Assembly (NCBI GenBank): GCA_964645555.1
Contig: CAZYBP010000058.1
Coordinates: 1 to 5,726 of the forward strand
Source: 2-02-FULL-38-15 sp964645555
GTDB taxonomy: Bacteria; Patescibacteriota; Microgenomatia; Daviesbacterales; UBA10151
Length of the DNA: 5,726 nucleotides
Direction: 5' to 3'
Shown here: positions 1-5,726 of the stretch, one piece after another
Position numbering within the stretch: position 1 is the stretch's first letter
Layout of the letters: each line of letters begins with the position of its first letter
Program-made: the position numbers and the translations under genes
The notes under the pieces: generated by a model
What the model saw: the letters and a program-made list of their open reading frames with translations, nothing else
The model's database searches: none
Told to the model about the DNA's origin: nothing

Positions 1-357
1 TCTTTTCATGCAATCCTCATAGGATTCTCCATTTTGAAAAGGGTTGGATATATGTTCCACTTTTAGTGGTTCCACTTCCTCAGACGGATGATTTGTTAAA
101 TCTCCATAGTCACACTCTCTTAACCTGGAATCTTTAATAATAGGGAACTTATTTCCAAATGCTATTTCGGCTGTTTTGTAGGCTCGCTGTAAATCGGAAC
201 AAAATATTACATCAAAATGATCATCTTTGCGTCTTTCTCCTGATTGTTTAGCTTGTTCAATGCCGATGGGGGATAGATCCACGTCGTTATGTCCGGAAGA
301 TAGATGCTTTTCATTATCAAAAGTTGTTGCATGAGATTCAAAAACAATCTTAATCAT
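1..357 (-). CDS. Histidine phosphatase family protein (phosphoglycerate-mutase-like), 3' end cut by window edge
   Basis: The first 119 residues are visible and the reading frame runs open through the left edge; the full family domain is usually near 200 residues. The start (ATG at 355-357) is followed by a beta strand and ESHATTFDNE, matching the place of the RHGxT motif. His9 would be the phosphorylated nucleophile. The Arg before it and the Gly after it are replaced by Ser8 and Ala10. Then come the family-typical LSxxGxxQA (residues 28-36), CSDLQRAYKTAEI (53-65, with phosphate-binding Arg58) and LRECDYGD (79-86, with Glu81 the likely acid). GESYED near residue 110 also fits; the second catalytic His lies beyond the window. 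The substrate cannot be read from sequence: such cytoplasmic enzymes act on sugar phosphates, nucleotides or phosphoproteins. The gene starts 13 bases after the acetyltransferase stop without a clear Shine-Dalgarno, so it is probably co-transcribed with it. Family assignment is fairly sure; activity is less so because of the altered motif. Confidence 0.82.
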   Translation of the reverse strand, partial: MIKIVFESHATTFDNEKHLSSGHNDVDLSPIGIEQAKQSGERRKDDHFDVIFCSDLQRAYKTAEIAFGNKFPIIKDSRLRECDYGDLTNHPSEEVEPLKVEHISNPFQNGESYEDCMKR

Positions 358-370
358 TACTTGAATACTT

Positions 371-841
371 TTATATTAGCTCTTTCTCATAGAAAATGGC
401 ATGGTAATCTTCAGTTAAAACTTTTCTACCAGTTTCCCTGTAACCATTTTTCTTATAAAAACTTTGAGCTTTTTTCATTTTCTCACCAGTATCTAATATC
501 ATCTTTTTATAAGCTAGCTTCTTTGCCCTTTTTTCCAGTTCTTGAATTATTGCTTGACCAAAACCCTTTCTTTGAAAATTTGGATGTACCCTCATCCTTT
601 TTAGCTCGGCAACTTCTTCCGTGATCCTTTTGAAAGCTCCCATCGCTACAATCTTACCTTCGATTTCAACAACTATAAAATCTCCATTTTTAAGATAAAC
701 ATCCTCAATATTGTCAAAATCACTATTCCAACGGTTATGACGATAAGGTTTTACTCCAACTTCCGCTAAGCCTAATTTATGCAGTTCCCAAACAGCCTCG
801 TGATCTTTCGGCTCGTAACGTCTAATTTTTATATTTTGCAC
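371..841 (-). CDS. GNAT-family N-acetyltransferase
   Basis: A complete 156-residue protein of usual single-domain GNAT length. These cytoplasmic enzymes transfer an acetyl group from acetyl-CoA to an amine on a small molecule or protein. The N-terminus (IKIRRYEPKDHEAVWELH) is the typical first strand and helix. Residues 55-70 form the central strands (FIVVEIEGKIVAMGAF). Motif A runs from about 79 to 99: ELKRMRVHPNFQRKGFG, with the acetyl-CoA pyrophosphate loop QRKGFG at 90-95. Motif B is AQSFYKKNGYRETGR (125-139), whose Tyr is often the general acid. The start is GTG at 839-841: an in-frame TGA lies eight codons upstream with no better start between, and the next ATG is past residue 60. There is no Shine-Dalgarno; instead an extended -10 promoter ends six bases upstream, so the mRNA may be leaderless. 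The stop lies 13 bases before the phosphatase gene. The substrate is unknown. Confidence 0.9.
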   Translation of the reverse strand: MQNIKIRRYEPKDHEAVWELHKLGLAEVGVKPYRHNRWNSDFDNIEDVYLKNGDFIVVEIEGKIVAMGAFKRITEEVAELKRMRVHPNFQRKGFGQAIIQELEKRAKKLAYKKMILDTGEKMKKAQSFYKKNGYRETGRKVLTEDYHAIFYEKELI

Positions 842-847
842 AGGGAA

Positions 848-856
848 ATTATAGCA
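848..856 (-). promoter_or_regulatory. Extended -10 promoter for the acetyltransferase-phosphatase pair
   Basis: On the minus strand the 51-base gap after the unassigned gene contains TGCTATAAT: a perfect TATAAT hexamer (848-853) preceded by the TG of an extended -10 element (855-856). The hexamers at 16-18 base spacing upstream (for example AGTGTG at 871-876) do not resemble TTGACA, which is normal for extended -10 promoters. Counting the hexamer as -12 to -7 puts +1 at position 841, the G of the GTG start codon. This is inferred from sequence alone; AT-rich DNA gives chance TATAAT matches, but the TG extension and the intergenic position support it. Confidence 0.6.
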
Positions 857-892
857 AACTACTCAAAAACCACACTGAAAACTTTGGAAAAT

Positions 893-1228
893 TTAGCTGA
901 TGGAATCATGCCCGTGATTATGTAGCTCGTATTTCACACCCCAATCACCTGGTTGACTTCTTCTCATATAAGGTCGTCCCTCAGCTAAAAGAGTCACATT
1001 TCTACCTTTTCCTTCTGCTATCAAAGAAGGCCTCAATTGTTCAATTATCTTCCTAGCTTCTTCTCCGTGTGCATCTCTAACTTCCCTTACCAGAGGGAGG
1101 ATTTTAACTCCCTCAGTGCTGATCGCTCCTCTATATATTACTAAATGGTTTCTGGCATGGGGGCTTAAACACATTTTGGCATTGTCTGAATCTTCATGCA
1201 TTAACCTATAAATTGTTTCTCTACTCAT
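893..1228 (-). CDS. Unassigned 111-residue protein after rpsG
   Basis: I do not recognise this protein. It is 111 residues, soluble-looking, with no signal peptide or membrane segment. Residues 1-20 look helical (MSRETIYRLMHEDSD). A strand-like NHLVIYRGA (27-35) follows, then a charged, probably helical stretch (about 44-72: LPLVREVRDAHGEEARKIIE). The end is Gly/Arg/aromatic-rich with a His cluster (GDWGVKYELHNHGHDS, 94-109). HNHGHD could bind metal, but that is a guess. I chose ATG at 1226-1228, 10 bases after the rpsG stop; an in-frame ATG at 1271-1273 would add 15 residues that merely overlap the conserved end of S7. There is no good Shine-Dalgarno, so translation may depend on ribosomes finishing rpsG. 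The gene sits where fusA usually follows rpsG and is probably the last gene of the rpoC-rpsL-rpsG transcript. The clean fit between neighbours argues that it is real. Confidence 0.7.
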   Translation of the reverse strand: MSRETIYRLMHEDSDNAKMCLSPHARNHLVIYRGAISTEGVKILPLVREVRDAHGEEARKIIEQLRPSLIAEGKGRNVTLLAEGRPYMRRSQPGDWGVKYELHNHGHDSIS

Positions 1229-1238
1229 AGAAGAAAAT

Positions 1239-1715
1239 TTACCAGCGGAAGTGGGCGAAGGCACGGTTAGCATTTGCTACTTTTTGAGTATCCTCACGCT
1301 TTTTGATAGAAACCCCAGTATTATTTGCAGCATCCATGAGTTCTGCTGCCAGCTTTTTACCAAAATTATGATATTGGCTGTTAGATTTAGCTCTGGCTGC
1401 TGCTAAAATCCACCTGATTGCCAATGCTTCTTTTCTGTCGCCCCGAACTTCAACAGGCACTTGATATGAAGCACCACCTACTCTTCTTGGCCTAACTTCC
1501 ATTTTGGGAGCAACGTTTTGAATAGCTTTTTCAAATACAGTTACCGGATCTTGTTTGGAGGCTTGCCTAATTTCTTCTAAAGCTGAATAAACTAAAGCTT
1601 GGGCCGTGGATCTTTTGCCATCTTTCATCACCTTATTGATGAATCTATTAACTAACCTTGATCCATAAATAGGGTCTGGAGGAAGTATTCTTTTTTCAGC
1701 CTTTTTACCTCTCAT
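1239..1715 (-). CDS. rpsG: 30S ribosomal protein S7 (uS7)
   Basis: S7 is a primary assembly protein: it binds the 3' major domain of 16S rRNA, nucleates the head of the small subunit and lies near the E site and mRNA exit. The protein is complete at 158 residues, within the usual range. Recognisable blocks are ILPPDPIYGSRLVNRFINKVM (from residue 10, quoted here as ILPPDPIYGS then LVNRFINKVM), DGKRSTAQALVYSALE (32-47), the beta-hairpin region VRPRRVGGASYQVPVEVR (74-91), ALAIRWILAAAR (97-108), VSIKKRED (135-142) and the C-terminal NRAFAHFRW, a classic S7 ending. The ATG (1713-1715) is 11 bases after the rpsL stop and has a Shine-Dalgarno overlapping that stop. The E. coli S7 autoregulatory site lies in a spacer of roughly 100 bases between rpsL and rpsG; here there is no room for it. 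Confidence 0.98.
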   Translation of the reverse strand: MRGKKAEKRILPPDPIYGSRLVNRFINKVMKDGKRSTAQALVYSALEEIRQASKQDPVTVFEKAIQNVAPKMEVRPRRVGGASYQVPVEVRGDRKEALAIRWILAAARAKSNSQYHNFGKKLAAELMDAANNTGVSIKKREDTQKVANANRAFAHFRW

Positions 1716-1723
1716 AGTTTAAA

Positions 1724-1728
1724 TCCTT
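1724..1728 (-). promoter_or_regulatory. Shine-Dalgarno of rpsG
   Basis: AAGGA on the minus strand lies 8 bases before the rpsG ATG. Its first two bases are the last two of the rpsL stop codon TAA, so ribosomes ending rpsL sit on the next initiation site, favouring translational coupling. Confidence 0.75.
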
Positions 1729-2182
1729 ATGCTGTTGGAGCTGCCGGTTGTGCGGCTCTAGGTGCTGGACCTCCTCCACCTTTTTTAGTGCCATACCTTG
1801 ATCTGCCTCTTTTTCTACCTACCACACCAGCCAAATCAAGCTTTCCTCTAACTAAATGGTATTTGACTCCGGGCAAATCCTTCACTCTACCGCCTCTAAC
1901 CAACACTATACCGTGCTCTGCTAAGGTATGTCCTTCTCCCTGAATATAGGCTGTTACTTCAGTTCTATTGGAAAGTCTCACTCTAGCTACTTTTCTCAAA
2001 GCTGAGTTTGGTTTTTTGGGAGTCATTGTTTTGACCAAAGTTACCACTCCCCGCTTTTGCGGACTAAAAGCTTGTATGAACCGTCTTTTTTTAGCATTAA
2101 AGCTACGTCTTAAGGCAGTAGCCTTAATTTTTTTACTGATAGTCTTTCTACCTTTTCTAACTAATTGGCTAATAGTTGGCAT
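1727..2182 (-). CDS. rpsL: 30S ribosomal protein S12 (uS12)
   Basis: S12 lies at the decoding centre of the small subunit and controls accuracy. The protein is complete at 151 residues, longer than E. coli S12 (124). The core is unmistakable: MPTISQLVRKGRK at the start, SPQKRGVVTLVKTMTPKKPN (40-59), SALRKVARVRL (60-70), GEGHTLAEH (82-90), VRGGRVKDLPGVKYHLVRG (95-113) and RSRYGTKK (127-134). Lys56/57 and Lys101 match the positions where streptomycin-resistance changes arise in E. coli (Lys42/43, Lys87/88), and the ancestral lysines are kept. Asp102 matches the aspartate methylthiolated by RimO. Extra length comes from an N-terminal insertion around residues 13-39 (rich in Lys/Arg), shared in kind with Firmicutes, and a Gly/Pro/Ala tail (135-151). 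The ATG at 2180-2182 is one base after the rpoC stop, with a Shine-Dalgarno inside rpoC. Confidence 0.98.
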   Translation of the reverse strand: MPTISQLVRKGRKTISKKIKATALRRSFNAKKRRFIQAFSPQKRGVVTLVKTMTPKKPNSALRKVARVRLSNRTEVTAYIQGEGHTLAEHGIVLVRGGRVKDLPGVKYHLVRGKLDLAGVVGRKRGRSRYGTKKGGGGPAPRAAQPAAPTA

Positions 2183-2183
2183 T

Positions 2184-5100
2184 TTATCTTTCCACCTGAG
2201 CTCTCTCGGGACTAGTAGGAATTAAACGACCTATTATAACATTTTCTTTAAGCCCTATCAGCTTATCAACCTTACCTGATATGGCTGCATCTGACAAAAC
2301 TGAGGTGGTTTCCTGGAAGGAAGCAGCGGACAAGAAGCTTTCAGTCTGCAATGATGCCCTGGTAATACCCAATACTATCACTTCCGCTGTAGCTGGCTCT
2401 CCTCCGCCTGCTAAAACCCTTCTATTTTCCTCTTCAAACCTGAGTTCATCAATAATCTCACCCGGTAATAGATTTGTATCACCTTGAGATTCAATTCTTA
2501 CTTTATCAGACATTTTTCTCACAATCACCTCAAAATGTTTCTCGTTAATAGGTACACCTTGGGATTCATAAACAGTCCGTACCTCATCTACGATATATCT
2601 CTGAGCAGCCCTCAAGCCTTGTATGCGTAAAGTCTCTTTAACATCAATGTGACCGGTGGCCAAGATTGTGCCTGCGTCAATTAACTGGCCTTCCTCAACC
2701 GATAAAGTAGAGGTGGCGGGGATAACATACTCTCGCTCCTCATGAGGCTTTTGGGTGGTTCTAACTCTTACCCGGATCCCAAGTTCTGTCTCCACAACAG
2801 AAACCTTGCCGGCGATTTCTGATAAAGGCGCTACAATTTTAGGGGTCCTTGCTTCAAATAGCTCTTCTACTCTAGGTAATCCCTGAGTAATATCCAGTCC
2901 TACAATACCTCCGGTATGGAAAGTACGCATGGTTAGCTGTGTACCAGGTTCACCAATAGCTTGAGCAGCAACTACTCCTACAGGTGTCCCAAGAGAAACC
3001 AGTTCTCTGGTAGTTAAATCAAATCCATAGCAGAAACTACAAATTCCATATTTTGCCTCACAAGTTAAGGGTGATCTGGCTAAAACTACTGGTACAGATG
3101 CTTTAAGTAGTTGCTGAATTATTTCTTCGATAAAAATTGTACCAATCTTCGCTAAAACCTTGCGGCTGCCAGGCTCTGTCACGTTTTCGGCCGCCATTCT
3201 ACCCAACAGTTTTTCCCGGGCATTATTGAAGCTGCTTTTTGAAATATCATATTCCAAACCTTCTTTAGTCCCACAATCATCCATTCTTACAATCACGTCA
3301 TGAGCCACATCTACTAATCTTCTGGTCAAATATCCTGCATCTGCTGTTTTTAAGGCTTTATCTGCCACACCTTTTCTGGCACCTCTTGCAGAAGTAAAGT
3401 ATTCAAATACCGACAATCCTTGTCTGTAATTTGATTTAGTCGGTAGCTCTACAATTTTTCCTGTTGGGTCTGTAGATAAGCCTCTCATAGCAGAAAGCTG
3501 TTTGGCTTGATCTCTAGAACCTCTAGCTCCAGCCTCAACCATCATTCTTATAGGATTGTCTCTGCCAAGGAAATCCCAGGTTGCTGAAGCTAGATCTTCG
3601 GTAGTCCTAATCCAAACCATTTGGGACAATTGTGATTTTTCCTGGGGGGTAATCAGACCCTTTGCTACATTATCTTCAATCTTTTGGATCTCAGCTTCTG
3701 CCAAATCCAAAAATTTCTGCTTATCCGGCACAATTTTGGCATCAAAAATAGAGATAGATACTCCGGCAATAGTTGCACCCCAAAATCCTACAGACTTAAT
3801 ACTATCTATTAATCTACTGACCTCAGCTTTATCTAGAGTCTCGGTAGCTTTTAGAATAATATCACGGATTGTTATTCCTTTAATCACTGTATTGAGAAAC
3901 CTCATATGCGGCGGGAGAGCCCGGTTAAAGAATATTCTTCCAACTGAGGTCTCAATTACTTCCTTGTCGATTTTAACTTTAATCTTCTGATTAACATTAA
4001 TTTTTTCTAAAGTATAGGCTCTAATGGCATCTTCTTCCGATACAAATAACTTAATTTCCTCTCCTCCTTTAGACTCAACAATGGAGGTAATATAGTAACA
4101 ACCTAAAGCCATTTCCCGGTTTGGTACGGTAATCGGTTGAGCATTAGCCGGTCCAAAGATATTTTCTCTGGCCATCATCAAGTCTTTAGCCTCCTCTTGA
4201 GCTTTAGTAGATAGCGGTACATGAATTGCCATTTGGTCTCCGTCAAAATCAGCATTGAACCCGGCGCAAATACACGGATGGATCTGTATGGCATTCCCAT
4301 CAACCAATATTGGGAAGAATGCTTGGATACCCAACCTATGTAAAGTAGGTGCACGGTTAATTAAAATTGGATGTCCCTCAATAATTTCCTCTAAAATATC
4401 CCATACTTCAGCTGGTCGACTTTCCAACACATTCTTTGCTCCTTTAACATTGGAGGCCAAACCCCGTGCAATCATTTCTCTTAAGACAAACGGTTTAAAC
4501 ATCTCCAAAGCCATTTCTTTTGGCAAACCAACTTGATCCAAACCCAATTTTGGTCCTACCACAATAACTGACCTTCCTGAGTAATCAACCCTTTTACCCA
4601 AAAGGTTCTGTCTAAATCTACCTTGCTTTCCACGAAGCATATCTGAAAGAGACCTAAGTATGTGAGTTGTAGCAGGACCGCCTCTTCTGGAAGTTCTAGA
4701 TGAGGCGTCAATTAAACTATCAACTGCCTCCTGAAGCATTCTTTTTTCATTTCTTAAAATAATCTCAGGTGCACCCAAATTAATTAATCTATTTAGGCGG
4801 TTATTTCTATTGATTACTCTTCTGTATAAATCATTCAAATCTGAGGTGGCAAATCTACCCCCTGGAAGTTGAACCATAGGACGCAAATCAGGCGGCAAAA
4901 CAGGCAACACACGGAGAATTAACCAGGAAGGTTCAATTCCGGCAGAACGCATACCTTCAACTACCCGAAGTCTCTTTGTTGCTTTAATATGTTTTTGACC
5001 GGTGGATTTTCTAACTTCTTCACGCAAATTTGCAGAAAGCTTATCCAGATCCAATTTTTGCAGCACTTCCAAGATTGCTTCCGCACCCATGCCTAAACTG

Positions 5101-5726
5101 ACAAAATCAGAAACTCCATATTCAGACAATTTGTAATATTCTTCTTCAGAAAGTAGTTTCATTGGCACTACACTTTTAGCCAAATCCGCTACCGCCTTGT
5201 AAATATTTTCCAGCTGTCCTATTTCAGTTACTAAATTATCTCTTAGTTTTTGAATTTCATGTCTGTTTTTCAGTTCTTGTTCTTGGGCTTCCAGTTCAAA
5301 TTTTTCTTTTTCTGCACCCTTTTTCATAGAACTTAAGTCTTTTTTAAGTTGTACCTCTAGCCCTTTGATGTTTTTCTCTAAATTCTCTTTTGAAGCTTCA
5401 ATTTTTACCTGTAAGTCTTTTTCAAGTTTTTCCAAAGCTGCAGTTTTAGCAGCAGAATCGATATTAATTACCAAATATGAAGCAAAATAGATTACAGCCT
5501 CTAAATTTTTAGGTGAAATGTCCAAAATCAATGATAACTTGGAAGGTGCACCCTTAACAAACCATGAATGTGCCACAGGTGAGGCTAAATTAATGTGACC
5601 CATTCTTTCTCGCCTGACCTTCGATTGAGTCACTTCAACTCCACATTTATCGCAAATCACTCCTCTAAATCTGATCCTTTTATACTTACCACAATAACAT
5701 TCATAATCTTTGGTGGGGCCAAAAAT
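2184..5726 (-). CDS. rpoC: DNA-directed RNA polymerase subunit beta', N-terminus cut by window edge
   Basis: Beta' forms much of the active centre and clamp of bacterial RNA polymerase. 1180 residues are visible; alignment by eye to E. coli suggests about 60 are missing, and the frame is open to position 5726 (the GTG at 5658-5660 is an internal Val). In visible numbering: zinc site 1 is CYC plus CDKC (Cys10, 12, 25, 28). A coiled-coil insertion spans about 95-173. Clamp helices (RRVINRNNRLNRL) begin near 302. The switch/rudder region GKQGRFRQNLLGKRVDYSGR starts near 366. The Mg-binding loop NADFDGDQ is at 491-498, with Asp493, 495 and 497. The F-loop GARGSRDQ is near 733, and the bridge helix is about 774-809. 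Zinc site 2 is Cys818, 889, 896 and 899. The trigger loop LTMRTFHTGG is at 931-940. The large trigger-loop insertion of Proteobacteria is absent. The C-terminus is short, ending soon after GLKENVIIGRLIP. rpoB presumably lies upstream, outside the window. Confidence 0.99.
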   Translation of the reverse strand: MFGPTKDYECYCGKYKRIRFRGVICDKCGVEVTQSKVRRERMGHINLASPVAHSWFVKGAPSKLSLILDISPKNLEAVIYFASYLVINIDSAAKTAALEKLEKDLQVKIEASKENLEKNIKGLEVQLKKDLSSMKKGAEKEKFELEAQEQELKNRHEIQKLRDNLVTEIGQLENIYKAVADLAKSVVPMKLLSEEEYYKLSEYGVSDFVSLGMGAEAILEVLQKLDLDKLSANLREEVRKSTGQKHIKATKRLRVVEGMRSAGIEPSWLILRVLPVLPPDLRPMVQLPGGRFATSDLNDLYRRVINRNNRLNRLINLGAPEIILRNEKRMLQEAVDSLIDASSRTSRRGGPATTHILRSLSDMLRGKQGRFRQNLLGKRVDYSGRSVIVVGPKLGLDQVGLPKEMALEMFKPFVLREMIARGLASNVKGAKNVLESRPAEVWDILEEIIEGHPILINRAPTLHRLGIQAFFPILVDGNAIQIHPCICAGFNADFDGDQMAIHVPLSTKAQEEAKDLMMARENIFGPANAQPITVPNREMALGCYYITSIVESKGGEEIKLFVSEEDAIRAYTLEKINVNQKIKVKIDKEVIETSVGRIFFNRALPPHMRFLNTVIKGITIRDIILKATETLDKAEVSRLIDSIKSVGFWGATIAGVSISIFDAKIVPDKQKFLDLAEAEIQKIEDNVAKGLITPQEKSQLSQMVWIRTTEDLASATWDFLGRDNPIRMMVEAGARGSRDQAKQLSAMRGLSTDPTGKIVELPTKSNYRQGLSVFEYFTSARGARKGVADKALKTADAGYLTRRLVDVAHDVIVRMDDCGTKEGLEYDISKSSFNNAREKLLGRMAAENVTEPGSRKVLAKIGTIFIEEIIQQLLKASVPVVLARSPLTCEAKYGICSFCYGFDLTTRELVSLGTPVGVVAAQAIGEPGTQLTMRTFHTGGIVGLDITQGLPRVEELFEARTPKIVAPLSEIAGKVSVVETELGIRVRVRTTQKPHEEREYVIPATSTLSVEEGQLIDAGTILATGHIDVKETLRIQGLRAAQRYIVDEVRTVYESQGVPINEKHFEVIVRKMSDKVRIESQGDTNLLPGEIIDELRFEEENRRVLAGGGEPATAEVIVLGITRASLQTESFLSAASFQETTSVLSDAAISGKVDKLIGLKENVIIGRLIPTSPERAQVER
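2192..2197 (-). promoter_or_regulatory. Shine-Dalgarno of rpsL within rpoC
   Basis: AGGTGG on the minus strand lies 9 bases before the rpsL ATG, inside the last codons of rpoC (Gln-Val-Glu). With only one base between the rpoC stop and the rpsL start, rpsL translation is probably coupled to rpoC. Confidence 0.7.

Noticed and set aside
54..77. Nine-base direct repeat GTTCCACTT (54-62 and 69-77) and the inverted repeat CCACTTTTAGTGG (57-69).
   Set aside because: Both are short and within the phosphatase coding frame, where they encode a local Val-Glu repetition; chance is enough to explain them.
304..624. Plus-strand open frame of 106 codons.
   Set aside because: It lies antisense over the phosphatase start and the acetyltransferase, both of which have clear family motifs; its translation looks like no protein family.
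854..892. Possible terminator after the unassigned gene: the minus strand has a T run (865-869).
   Set aside because: Only a three-pair CCA/TGG stem can be drawn before it, far too weak for an intrinsic terminator.
1229..1273. Longer version of the unassigned protein starting at the ATG at 1271-1273.
   Set aside because: The added 15 residues are only the conserved S7 C-terminus read in another frame, and the ATG at 1226-1228 fits just after the rpsG stop.
3556..4536. Plus-strand open frames at 3556-3990 and 4255-4536, and similar ones at 1968-2225 and 2281-2487.
   Set aside because: All are antisense to highly conserved rpoC or rpsL coding sequence and have no recognisable content.
5658..5660. 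GTG as a start codon of rpoC.
   Set aside because: Twenty-two in-frame codons upstream to the window edge encode conserved beta' sequence including the first two zinc cysteines, so this is an internal Val.

Overview
The window holds six genes, all on the minus strand, so transcription runs from the right edge (5726) to the left edge (1). In transcription order they are: rpoC (RNA polymerase beta', missing its N-terminus at the right edge), rpsL (ribosomal protein S12), rpsG (ribosomal protein S7), a 111-residue protein I cannot assign, a GNAT-family N-acetyltransferase, and the N-terminal 119 residues of a histidine-phosphatase-family protein cut by the left edge. No RNA genes, mobile elements, CRISPR arrays or large repeats are visible. 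No stretch without a gene exceeds about 50 bases.

The organism is a bacterium: beta' is of bacterial type, with both zinc sites and the NADFDGDQ catalytic loop. The DNA is AT-rich, genes are tightly packed, every visible stop is TAA and the code looks standard. Beta' lacks the large trigger-loop insertion of Proteobacteria. It carries a charged coiled-coil insertion near its N-terminus, at the place where actinobacterial beta' has one. Together with the bridge-helix wording (TSARGARKG, ADAGYLTRR) and the ESHATT-type phosphatase, this recalls Patescibacteria (Candidate Phyla Radiation), perhaps the Microgenomates side. That placement is from memory and is an inference.

Right part (1239-5726): rpoC, rpsL and rpsG are separated by only 1 and 11 bases. 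Shine-Dalgarno sequences for the two ribosomal genes overlap or lie inside the preceding gene. This is a compact fusion of the rpoBC and str operons. The next str genes, fusA and tuf, do not follow; the unassigned protein (893-1228) starts 10 bases after rpsG instead.

Left part (1-892): a 51-base gap contains a consensus extended -10 promoter. Its expected start point falls on the first base of the GTG start codon of the acetyltransferase, suggesting a leaderless mRNA. The phosphatase follows 13 bases after the acetyltransferase and is probably co-transcribed with it. The window is mostly ordinary housekeeping. The most interesting items are the unassigned protein in the fusA slot, the probable leaderless promoter, and lineage-specific changes in RpoC.
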